This document shows, in pieces, positions 1 through 6,645 of a DNA stretch of 8,785 bases; the first letter of the stretch is position 1; every line of letters begins with the position of its first letter. Where the stretch lies: contig DASWIV010000032.1 in NCBI GenBank assembly GCA_036397475.1, forward strand, positions 1-8,785, given 5' to 3'. The stretch is from DASWIV01 sp036397475 (GTDB taxonomy: Bacteria > JAJVIF01 > JAPKYR01). The notes below the pieces were generated by a model. That model saw only the letters and a list, made by a program, of their open reading frames with translations, made no database searches and had not been told where the DNA came from. A program made the translations under genes and the position numbers.

Positions 1-10
1 AGATTAAAGT

Positions 11-18
11 GGGAGGAA
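11..18 (+). promoter_or_regulatory. Shine-Dalgarno site deciding the start of the metallo-beta-lactamase gene
   Basis: GGGAGGAA lies five bases before ATG 24. An in-frame GTG at 9 overlaps this site and has no ribosome binding site of its own, so ATG 24 is the likely start. The protein then begins with a normal Sec signal peptide. Confidence 0.8.
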
Positions 19-23
19 TTTCA

Positions 24-1103
24 ATGAGGAAATTATTTTGTATTTCACTAATTGTATTTTCAATTTTCATATGTAATTCAGCTTACGCGGCTGAAGGGGA
101 ATTAAGGGCAAGGGTTATCGACTGCGGAGTAGGCCTTTGCGTTGCGATCAGATTGCCAAACGATCATTTCATTGTCTATGACACCGGAAAAAATTCCGAT
201 GGCTACATGCAACTCAAGGCATATTTGGGAACGAATCCGCAAATCGACCTTCTTGTGTTATCCCATAACGATCAGGATCACATAGGCTATGCCGATGATC
301 TGCTGGAGGAATTTGATGTCGCGAGGGTTCTTCATTCAGGATTTGTAAGGATTACGGACGAACTTGAACCCATGGACGCGTGGTTTGATTACACGCATGC
401 TCTCTGGAACGAAGTCAGGTTGCATGGTTGCGAGGAAATAAATCTCAGGTGCAGCGACATTGATTTCGGCAGTGAAATCGAAACAAGCGATGAAGATGTT
501 ACCGTAACGTTTGTGTGCGGGTGGGCCTATCCTCCCAACGACTGGGGTTTTTCACTGGAAAGCGATGAGTCTGAATATAAAAATGCGGGAAGCATCGTTA
601 TTAAGGTGGAATATGAGGGTAGCAGTATTCTTCTGACCGGCGATACGGAAGAGTATGTGGGTACCCGCGACGATGCCGGCAGATACTGCAGAGCTGCGGA
701 AGCATTCATGATTGATAATTGCGACGTCGACTCGGATGTCCTGATTGGGCAACATCATGGCTCGGACGGATCCAGTTCACCGGAGCTCATTGACGCGATC
801 GATCCCGATTATGTTATTTTTTCTGCTGGCGGATCATTCAGGCACCCGAGATTGAGTACCTATTTAAGGTTTCAGTCATATTTCGAGGATGAACGGGGTC
901 TTGATATAGGATTCGACGGAGTCGACCAGGATGGTGTCAGGAGGGTATTTAAAACCGATGTCGGTGACTCTCACCGGGCGGGAGAATGGTACCTCGACCC
1001 GTGGAATGGTGGTATTTTCGAGGACTTCTATCACATAGATATAACAATATTCGACGATGGCACTCCGATGGCGGTGCAGTACGCGTTTGTTGAAAAGACT
1101 TAA
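24..1103 (+). CDS. Exported ComEC-like metallo-beta-lactamase-fold hydrolase
   Basis: This is a 359-residue protein. Residues 1-22 form a Sec signal peptide (short basic start, hydrophobic core, cleavage near AYA-A), so the enzyme should act outside the cytoplasm. The metal site is SHNDQDHIG at about 80-88, the HxDxDH form typical of the ComEC/Rec2 branch rather than HxHxDH. Further ComEC-type signatures are AGSIVIKVE then ILLTGD at about 188-207, GQHHGS at 242-247, and a PDYVIFSAG strand near 261-269. Known ComEC enzymes carry this domain fused to a membrane channel for DNA uptake. Here it stands alone with no Competence domain or membrane segments. Similar free-standing proteins are usually predicted hydrolases of unknown substrate. 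The mature part holds seven cysteines, which would allow disulfides in an exported protein. It could be a secreted nuclease or phosphodiesterase, but the sequence does not settle the substrate. The gene is followed by its own terminator. Confidence 0.85.
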   Translation: MRKLFCISLIVFSIFICNSAYAAEGELRARVIDCGVGLCVAIRLPNDHFIVYDTGKNSDGYMQLKAYLGTNPQIDLLVLSHNDQDHIGYADDLLEEFDVARVLHSGFVRITDELEPMDAWFDYTHALWNEVRLHGCEEINLRCSDIDFGSEIETSDEDVTVTFVCGWAYPPNDWGFSLESDESEYKNAGSIVIKVEYEGSSILLTGDTEEYVGTRDDAGRYCRAAEAFMIDNCDVDSDVLIGQHHGSDGSSSPELIDAIDPDYVIFSAGGSFRHPRLSTYLRFQSYFEDERGLDIGFDGVDQDGVRRVFKTDVGDSHRAGEWYLDPWNGGIFEDFYHIDITIFDDGTPMAVQYAFVEKT

Positions 1104-1155
1104 CTTTGAATTTTCACCGGTAAAGTGACAAAATATGCGGCTGGAAAAATAAAAG

Positions 1156-1191
1156 GGCACCTGTTTTAAACAGGCAAAGGTGCCTTCTTTT
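1156..1191 (+). terminator. Rho-independent terminator after the metallo-beta-lactamase gene
   Basis: The arms GGCACCT (1156-1162) and AGGTGCC (1178-1184) form a 7-bp stem followed by TTCTTTT. The loop contains a second palindrome, CCTGTTT/AAACAGG (1160-1166 and 1168-1174), that shares bases with the left arm, so two folds can compete. The leading AAAA could let the hairpin work in both directions. Confidence 0.8.
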
Positions 1192-1208
1192 AATGGGGTT
1201 AACGCAGC

Positions 1209-2465
1209 ATATTACCGATACTGAAAATCACCGCTATCCTGGTCGTCCTTTACTTTCTAGTACGCAGAAAAATTGGACTTGGTCTAGTTCTAGGGATCTG
1301 TTCCGCTCTTGCCGCGATTTTATTTTCGCTGCCGGTGGCGGATTTTTTTGTTGCCGTATATAAAGCGATCATCGGTAACACCACGGTCACGCTCCTGATG
1401 ATGGTGTATTTTATCCTGGTCCTCAGCCACAGCATGAAGGAAGCGAAAGCGCTTGATGAGCTGGTTGGAGCAGTCAGGAGGGTTATTGCCGACAATCGGG
1501 CGACAATCGGATTTCTGCCAGGTTTGATCGGACTTCTCCCGATGCCGGGTGGAGCGCTGTTTTCAGCCCCGATGATCGTGGGTCCTGCAGATGAGGCCAG
1601 TTTGTCGGCGGAATCCCGTACCTTTTTGAATTACTGGTTCCGCCATGTATGGGAATACTCGTGGCCGCTTTATCCAGGCTTGTTGTTATGCGTAGCGGTC
1701 CTTGAGATCGATCTCATGGACCTGACCCTTTACCAGTTTCCGCTGTGCGTTGCGGCGATCGGCGCCGGTTGGTTATTCGGCCTGATGCAGGTGCCGAAGA
1801 TCCAAGGAGGAAATATCAGTCGTGCTGAATTCTGGGTCGAAACGAAACGGTTCTTGCACGGATTCTGGCCTGTCATGCTGATAATACTAAGTGTAATAAT
1901 TGTCCCCGCGATCCTGAAGTTGTTCGGGATCGACATATTTGCCGGGGAGCTTGAGTCGATAGACCTGCTCCTGGTATCGCTTCCGGTTTCCATTATTTTA
2001 TTCGCGATCACCAGGCTGAAGCTGGACGTATTTTTCCGGTGCGTAAGAATGGGGCTTAATGTAAAGCTGCTCGGGACCATTTTATCAGTCCTGATCTTTA
2101 AAGATGTTATCCAGGTGTCCGGAGCTGTCGACGAGCTTCCCGCGGTTTTTCAACAGTGGCATGTGCCGGAGGAAGTATTGTTCATAGTTCTGCCTATGCT
2201 TGTAGGATATCTGACCGGAATCACCCATTCATTCGTAAGTGTGGCGTTTCCCCTCCTGATCCCATTTTTCGGTGATCCGGTTGATCTTCAGAAGGTACAG
2301 ATGGCGTACGCGTTCGGGTTTATAGGGGTACTGTTGTCTCCGGTTCATTTATGCCTTGTTCTGTCTGTCGAGTATTACAAATCGGAGATAGCCCCGGTAC
2401 TGAAAATGCTGCTGCTGCCATCAGCAGTGATAGCAGCGGTATCGATAATTGTGTACCTGCTCTGA
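1209..2465 (+). CDS. DUF401-family integral membrane protein, start codon unclear
   Basis: This is a polytopic membrane protein of about 418 residues with many hydrophobic helices. Family marks of DUF401 (a GntP/ion-transporter-like group, function unknown) include GLLPMPGGALFSAP at about 108-121, a YWFRHVWEYSWPLYP stretch about 30 residues later, and GYLTGITHSF in the C-terminal third. Conventional calling would start at GTG 1335, but the same frame is open back to the TAA at 1200. The upstream part encodes a typical first helix and a basic loop (LPILKI, then a hydrophobic run, then RRK), as expected for the family. Between 1203 and 1335 there is no in-frame ATG, GTG or TTG that keeps this helix; GTA at 1260 is not a start. 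The first plausible codon is ATA 1209, ten bases after a GGGG; CTG 1221 is the next. An ATG at 1193 is in another frame. The start may be non-canonical, mutated, or affected by a sequencing error. The family call is firm and the start is not. Confidence 0.8.
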   Translation: MLPILKITAILVVLYFLVRRKIGLGLVLGICSALAAILFSLPVADFFVAVYKAIIGNTTVTLLMMVYFILVLSHSMKEAKALDELVGAVRRVIADNRATIGFLPGLIGLLPMPGGALFSAPMIVGPADEASLSAESRTFLNYWFRHVWEYSWPLYPGLLLCVAVLEIDLMDLTLYQFPLCVAAIGAGWLFGLMQVPKIQGGNISRAEFWVETKRFLHGFWPVMLIILSVIIVPAILKLFGIDIFAGELESIDLLLVSLPVSIILFAITRLKLDVFFRCVRMGLNVKLLGTILSVLIFKDVIQVSGAVDELPAVFQQWHVPEEVLFIVLPMLVGYLTGITHSFVSVAFPLLIPFFGDPVDLQKVQMAYAFGFIGVLLSPVHLCLVLSVEYYKSEIAPVLKMLLLPSAVIAAVSIIVYLL

Positions 2466-2503
2466 CTGGAGCCGGATTTAATTGGAGATATATTTTGCAG
2501 GCA

Positions 2504-2523
2504 GGATGAAAGGTTATTCATCC
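2504..2523. other. Hairpin over the fliO stop codon between convergent genes
   Basis: GGATGAA (2504-2510) and TTCATCC (2517-2523) form a perfect 7-bp stem with loop AGGTTA, which contains the TAA stop of the minus-strand gene. On the plus strand a T-run begins eight bases later (2531-2536), and on the minus strand there is none. It is therefore an imperfect terminator candidate for the two converging genes, which are separated by only 48 bases. Confidence 0.4.
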
Positions 2524-3170
2524 GACGAGGATTTTTTCAGGCGGTCGAGCGATGACTTGATACGGCGCTGCCGGGTATCGAAATCTTCAATGAGTTCGGA
2601 ATCGTCGTGATCCGCCTGGCTTAATTTTTTGAACTGTTCCTTGAACGGGTTGAAATCGTAGTTGCCCTTGAATTCCATATCCCTGAGGAGCCCGGAGACT
2701 TCGACCGGATCGGTTATCTCGGATAGTGTACGCATTCCGCCTTCTCCCGAGCCTATCAGCAGAATACGTTCACCAAACCTCACGACGTACAGGGTGCGGG
2801 TTGGGGTAACGCTCAGGGAATAGAGGATCTTCAAATTTTCGGATGTGCTTGAAAGTCCTCTCGCAACCACGAACCTTTTCATCAGGACGCTTAATCCGTA
2901 GATGATGCCGATAACCACTGCCAGGCTCGCGAACGTTTTGAAGTAATCGACTGCCGAGGGTCCCAGCTGCGCGCGCTCTGAGTTTTCAGGTTGAAATGTT
3001 TCGCGTGTGGGGATGTCTGAAGGCAGTGCTGGATTAATTTCTGGCTGGACCAGTTCGGATTCTTCAGCGGGATCGGCCTCCGACTGCGAATATGAAATAT
3101 AAGGAAGCAGGAAAAATACTGACAGGAATATCGCCAGAACGATTATCGCCCTCTGCCCTCTGATTTTCAT
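2514..3170 (-). CDS. fliO: FliO-like flagellar type III export membrane protein
   Basis: This is a 218-residue protein. Residues 1-28 resemble a signal peptide or first helix. A Pro/Glu-rich periplasmic linker (about 30-72) follows, then a transmembrane segment at about 77-97 ending in a basic KR. The cytoplasmic FliO-type beta domain is at about 112-152, with the pattern ILYSLSVTPTRTLYVVRFGERILLIG then GGMRTLSEI. The charged C-terminal tail is rich in Lys and Asp. FliO is an accessory factor for assembly of the FliP/FliQ/FliR export gate. No fliM, fliN, fliP, fliQ or fliR is nearby, which is unusual because fliO normally sits among them. I chose ATG 3170. A TTG at 3191 would add seven residues without a ribosome binding site. 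A GAGAG lies 14 bases upstream of ATG 3170, which is only a weak site. An orphan FliO-like protein with another role is an alternative. Confidence 0.7.
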   Translation of the reverse strand: MKIRGQRAIIVLAIFLSVFFLLPYISYSQSEADPAEESELVQPEINPALPSDIPTRETFQPENSERAQLGPSAVDYFKTFASLAVVIGIIYGLSVLMKRFVVARGLSSTSENLKILYSLSVTPTRTLYVVRFGERILLIGSGEGGMRTLSEITDPVEVSGLLRDMEFKGNYDFNPFKEQFKKLSQADHDDSELIEDFDTRQRRIKSSLDRLKKSSSDE

Positions 3171-3192
3171 AACATTATTGTACACTCTCAAA

Positions 3193-3221
3193 TTTATATC
3201 ATCAATCGGGACCGGTTTCGG
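3193..3221 (-). promoter_or_regulatory. Weak candidate promoter for fliO
   Basis: Read on the minus strand, TATAAA (3198-3193) is preceded by TGA, an extended -10 form. The hexamer 17 bases further up, CCGAAA, is a poor -35. Transcription would start about 15 bases before ATG 3170, within or just past the weak ribosome binding site, so the call is tentative. Confidence 0.25.
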
Positions 3222-3235
3222 AACCTATTAATTCG

Positions 3236-3255
3236 ATTTAAGTTCATATTTAAGT
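3236..3255. repeat. Direct repeat ATTTAAGT in the divergent promoter region
   Basis: ATTTAAGT occurs at 3236-3243 and again at 3248-3255, with starts 12 bases apart, about one helical turn. It lies between the two divergent genes and about 20 bases upstream of the -35 of the lipoprotein promoter. The spacing suits an activator or repressor site, but the motif is AT-rich and could be chance. Confidence 0.35.
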
Positions 3256-3274
3256 GTGAATGGTGCGATTCAGG

Positions 3275-3303
3275 CTGAAATAAGTGCTGTTATGTTATAT
3301 AAT
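3275..3303 (+). promoter_or_regulatory. Sigma-70-type promoter of the lipoprotein gene
   Basis: A perfect TATAAT at 3298-3303 is preceded, at 17 bases, by CTGAAA (3275-3280), which matches TTGACA at four of six positions. The start of transcription would fall near 3310, giving a leader of about 55 bases that includes the AGGAGG site. Confidence 0.55.
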
Positions 3304-3352
3304 TGCTTATCATCAAGCCGCAGTTATCAGGGGAACTGCAGTAATTTTACGT

Positions 3353-3358
3353 AGGAGG
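3353..3358 (+). promoter_or_regulatory. Strong Shine-Dalgarno site deciding the lipoprotein start
   Basis: AGGAGG lies six bases before ATG 3365. The frame is open upstream to ATG 3284, but that earlier start would lie at or before the predicted transcription start, has no such site, and would add 27 residues ahead of the signal peptide. Confidence 0.85.
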
Positions 3359-3364
3359 CTTGCA

Positions 3365-5641
3365 ATGGCTGCCCGAATAACACTGGGTGCGTATAAAATA
3401 CTGCCCGTATTTTTACTATTAACTTTGTTAATTATTGTTGTGTCGTGTAGTGGGAGTGGTGGCGATCCGACATCGCCAGGCTTCAGTAACGGCAATTTCC
3501 TGACCACCGAAAAAAATGACCGGAATGCGATGAACCCGTCGGACTGGGGATCGCACCAGACTTTTGGCATATACACCTGGGTGATCGACCAGGAAGCTCA
3601 GACAATAGAGGTTATCGATAACCGGAGCCTCGCGGCGCACCTTAATGTGCGGCCTATTTTGGAATCGTCGTTCTGGTGTCCGGCTAAAAATTGTATAAAG
3701 CTGCAGTTTATCGATATCGACCCTGATAATTTCATTTACACCGTCAAGGCAACCCTTGTAAATCCGACTGCTTTCGTCGGATATGATATCAGGGGAATCG
3801 TATTCTACGATGAAAAAGCTCACAGGCTGCTGAATCCGGACGCTTACACCAAGTTATATGCTCCAATGGATAATATAAATCCATTCAGGGCCTACGCTAA
3901 GACGGTCGAGAACAGGCAGTTCAGTGCGTACGCCTCCTATTCGGAAATCTTCGAGATGTACATCCCGCCTGATCCCAAAAAATGGTTCATTAACTACGCA
4001 TTGGATGCAAGCTGGCCGATGAACTGCGAGGAGCCGTACGATCTGGATAATTGGGGATTCGACGGTTCGATTTACCAGGACGATCCCGATCTCGAGGGAA
4101 TCGATCAGGGTGAAGGCACGATTTTTGTCGAAGCTTACGACTGGCAGAAAAATGTTTCGGAAGTATCCATTGACACAACCCCGATCACGGGAGATATAAC
4201 TCAACTTGAATTCAATATTTCCACCGCCAGGTGGGAGGCTTCAATTACCAACGGCATGGATGCGGAGCAGGGCGAATACGAATTTCTGATCGCCGCGTTC
4301 AGCGAGGACGATCCGGACCTTGGATTATATAATTACATGACGATAAAGGTCGATCCTACTCCTCCTCCGGCTGTACAGAGCATCTGGGGCAATGTAGGGG
4401 ATTCATTCCTCCTTACCGGCCTTGACAATGCCGTGCTTTCGGTGGTTAACCAGGACCCGCTTGGATTCCAGCCCAGCGCGGTATTGACCGAGGATGGATT
4501 TTACCAGGTGATGGTGACAACCGGAATCTTTGATGTTTCCGTTGCCGCAACTGATGGGCTTCACCTCGACTCCACAGCATGGAATGTAGCTGTGACCACC
4601 GATGAAGATGTGCGCCTGGATTTCGGGCTTCAGTACCCTAACCGGCCTGATCCGACGGGAGGATTCTTTGAAACCGCCTGGGATCAGATATTCGGTGTAT
4701 CGGGACGTGTTGTAGATTCATTCGGAATGCCCATCTCAGCAGCCTCTGTCGAACTTACGTCGCCGGATTATGTCAATTTCTCTGTCGCCGATCCCGGGCA
4801 GGATTTTGTCGCGGGTGGCGAAACGGATGAAAACGGTTATTTCAACATGACCAATCTCGCCAGAGACAGCTTTGACGGGACACTGAATACCTATTTCCTG
4901 ACCGTAAATGCAAGTGGCCATGAGGGCCAGGTTCATGGGCCATATAGCACAGCCGCCAATGAAACTGAATATTATGTGTTTGCCCTGGACGCCCATGGCC
5001 AGACCCCTGTCTGGGAAGATGATTTCGAAACTGACATGGGCTGGGGAATGGCGGGATATTATCACAGGCAGGAATACAGTCCATCGATCGTAAACATGTC
5101 ATATCTGCCCCAGAACCAATGGCTATGGCTTCCTGCCGGGGAGCCGTATGGCGGGGCAATTCCGCCGCCGCCACATGGGGGTGAGTACTACCTCTGGTAT
5201 GGTGAGGAACAGTACGGCAATTTCATCGGCGAACCGGACAGCTTCAACACCCAGTGGGGAGGCGGCGATTCGCTGTTCGAGCACTTTGGGACAGCCACAA
5301 GCCCATCCATAGATCTCAGCGACTATACGGAAGCGCGGGTTGAGTTCGACATGAGCTGGATAATTGAAGGGGTTCAGCCGGCCGACTTCGAGCTGATGCA
5401 TTTTTACGTGAATGGTGTGGATACCAGGTTCTTTAATACATTTATTGAACCTGGCCCATCGGCATTCACCGCATCAATGAGCGGATGGAACCGTCCTCCT
5501 ATCTGGATGCACTTTGTATACGATATATCAGCATACGCGGGCGGGAATGTAACTCTATCGTTCGCCTTTTCAACCGAAGACTCACTTTACAACGGATGCC
5601 GCGGCCAGTTTATTGACAATGTCCAGGTATTCGCGGAGTAA
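3365..5641 (+). CDS. Large multidomain surface lipoprotein of unknown function
   Basis: This is a 758-residue protein. Residues 1-27 are a lipoprotein signal peptide with lipobox VVSC and lipidated Cys28. The next residue is Ser rather than Asp, so by the E. coli rule it would go to the outer membrane. I can distinguish these parts. At about 64-215 is a beta-rich module, starting near GIYTWVID, that I do not recognise as a named family. At about 247-330 is an Ig-like stretch ending in a Pro-rich linker. At about 335-428 are beta repeats with a GFYQVMVTTGIFDV strand pair. At about 443-542 is a carboxypeptidase-regulatory-like domain (VSGRVVDSFGMPISAASVEL, then TDENGYFNM). At about 550-758 is a jelly-roll or MAM-like region (DDFETDMGWG, PSIDLSDY, FIDNVQVF) similar to the non-catalytic region of immune-inhibitor-A-type peptidases. 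No catalytic motif is visible. Binding to surface polymers or carbohydrate is plausible but not shown. It has its own promoter and terminator, so it is probably monocistronic. Confidence 0.8.
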   Translation: MAARITLGAYKILPVFLLLTLLIIVVSCSGSGGDPTSPGFSNGNFLTTEKNDRNAMNPSDWGSHQTFGIYTWVIDQEAQTIEVIDNRSLAAHLNVRPILESSFWCPAKNCIKLQFIDIDPDNFIYTVKATLVNPTAFVGYDIRGIVFYDEKAHRLLNPDAYTKLYAPMDNINPFRAYAKTVENRQFSAYASYSEIFEMYIPPDPKKWFINYALDASWPMNCEEPYDLDNWGFDGSIYQDDPDLEGIDQGEGTIFVEAYDWQKNVSEVSIDTTPITGDITQLEFNISTARWEASITNGMDAEQGEYEFLIAAFSEDDPDLGLYNYMTIKVDPTPPPAVQSIWGNVGDSFLLTGLDNAVLSVVNQDPLGFQPSAVLTEDGFYQVMVTTGIFDVSVAATDGLHLDSTAWNVAVTTDEDVRLDFGLQYPNRPDPTGGFFETAWDQIFGVSGRVVDSFGMPISAASVELTSPDYVNFSVADPGQDFVAGGETDENGYFNMTNLARDSFDGTLNTYFLTVNASGHEGQVHGPYSTAANETEYYVFALDAHGQTPVWEDDFETDMGWGMAGYYHRQEYSPSIVNMSYLPQNQWLWLPAGEPYGGAIPPPPHGGEYYLWYGEEQYGNFIGEPDSFNTQWGGGDSLFEHFGTATSPSIDLSDYTEARVEFDMSWIIEGVQPADFELMHFYVNGVDTRFFNTFIEPGPSAFTASMSGWNRPPIWMHFVYDISAYAGGNVTLSFAFSTEDSLYNGCRGQFIDNVQVFAE

Positions 5642-5664
5642 GTATATTTATAAAATGAAGAATC

Positions 5665-5697
5665 ACGGGGCCCCGTCAAGGGGTCCTGTTTTTTTTT
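5665..5697 (+). terminator. Strong Rho-independent terminator after the lipoprotein gene
   Basis: A 10-bp stem (5665-5674 with 5680-5689, two G-U pairs) has loop GTCAA and is followed by an uninterrupted run of nine T. The left arm also contains the 12-base perfect palindrome ACGGGGCCCCGT (5665-5676). It lies 24 bases after the stop codon. Confidence 0.92.
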
Positions 5698-5705
5698 ACC
5701 GGGAA

Positions 5706-5734
5706 TTGCGATACATCCAACACCCTGATATATT
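5706..5734 (+). promoter_or_regulatory. Promoter directly in front of surE
   Basis: TTGCGA (5706-5711), a 17-base spacer, then TATATT (5729-5734) preceded by TGA give a -35, an extended -10 and ideal spacing. Transcription should start near 5741, about six bases before the surE ATG. It lies just after the preceding terminator, as expected for a fresh transcription unit. Confidence 0.6.
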
Positions 5735-5746
5735 CTCTGGACTGTT

Positions 5747-6562
5747 ATGAAAATTCTTGTTACCAACGATGATGGAATTCGTGCACCCGGACTGGCGGCG
5801 CTGGCGAATGCGCTCAAGGATGTCGGCGATGTTGTTGTGGTCGCTCCTGAAATGCAGCAGTCGGGTGTGGGACATTCGATAACGCTGCATAAGGCACTCA
5901 GGTGCAATCCCGAGAGAGAATATCCCGTATCCGGTGTGATGGCATATTCAACCAACGGCACTCCGACCGACGCGGTGCTTCTGGGATTGAATGCAGTGTT
6001 CGAGTCGAAACCGGACCTGGTGATTTCGGGAATAAATTCCGGGCCGAACCTTGGTGACGATGTGACTTATTCAGGCACTGTCGCCGGAGCGATGGAGGGT
6101 ACGGTGAACGGGGTGCCGTCGATCGCGGTAAGTATCGGAAGTTTCGACAGCGCTTATTATTCCGAATGTGGGGAATTTATAGCTGTTTTGAGCAGCCTGA
6201 TACGAGGAAACGAGCTGCCGTCGAAAATGCTCCTGAACATTAATTATCCGGATCTTCCCAAAGAAAAGATCAAGGGAGTCGCGGTTACAAGGCAGGGACA
6301 CAGGTGGTATGTCGATGTTGTACATGAGCGCCAGGATCCGAGAGGCAGGAATTATTACTGGATCACCGGGAAAAAGGTTCAGCATGGCTACGATCCGGGA
6401 ACGGATGCGTACGAACTGGACCAGGGATTCATCTCGATAACGCCATTGTCGATGAACCTTACCAATACGCCGATCCTAGAATCTGTATCGAAGCTTCTGA
6501 GGTCTAAAGGCACGGGAGAAGAGGGAGTGGAGCTTCCATACCCGGTACAGGGCCCATCATAA
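5747..6562 (+). CDS. surE: 5'/3'-nucleotidase SurE
   Basis: This 271-residue protein belongs to the SurE family, metal-dependent phosphatases that remove phosphate from nucleoside monophosphates and act in the cytoplasm. The N-terminal MKILVTNDDG motif supplies metal ligands Asp8 and Asp9. Ser39 in QQSGVGHSI and Asn97 in SGINSGPNLG complete the usual site. The TYSGTVAGAMEG helix at about 107-118 is also diagnostic. The length is slightly above the roughly 250 residues common in the family because of a C-terminal tail after the last conserved strand (ISITPLSMNLTN). ATG 5747 starts exactly at the conserved N-terminus, but no ribosome binding site precedes it, and the promoter would give only a six-base leader. 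SurE is often next to pcm, rpoS or nlpD genes, none of which are here. The next gene follows after 83 bases without a terminator and may share the transcript. Confidence 0.96.
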   Translation: MKILVTNDDGIRAPGLAALANALKDVGDVVVVAPEMQQSGVGHSITLHKALRCNPEREYPVSGVMAYSTNGTPTDAVLLGLNAVFESKPDLVISGINSGPNLGDDVTYSGTVAGAMEGTVNGVPSIAVSIGSFDSAYYSECGEFIAVLSSLIRGNELPSKMLLNINYPDLPKEKIKGVAVTRQGHRWYVDVVHERQDPRGRNYYWITGKKVQHGYDPGTDAYELDQGFISITPLSMNLTNTPILESVSKLLRSKGTGEEGVELPYPVQGPS

Positions 6563-6645
6563 TTAAGCACAATACATGGCGAAAGTTTCCCATCCCTGTG
6601 ATATCATTATCGTGGCTGCAAATTTTATTTTGGGTTGGTTCTATC

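Noticed and set aside
1335..1337. GTG 1335 as the DUF401 start
   Set aside because: It would remove the first helix and basic loop, which are encoded in the same open frame just upstream, and it has no ribosome binding site.
3284..3286. ATG 3284 as the lipoprotein start
   Set aside because: It precedes the predicted transcription start and lacks a ribosome binding site, whereas ATG 3365 has AGGAGG six bases ahead and begins a normal lipoprotein signal peptide.
4736..5401. Several minus-strand frames of about 90-110 codons
   Set aside because: They lie opposite the carboxypeptidase-regulatory-like and jelly-roll parts of the lipoprotein. Their products look like reverse translations of its codons, with no motif or start signal.
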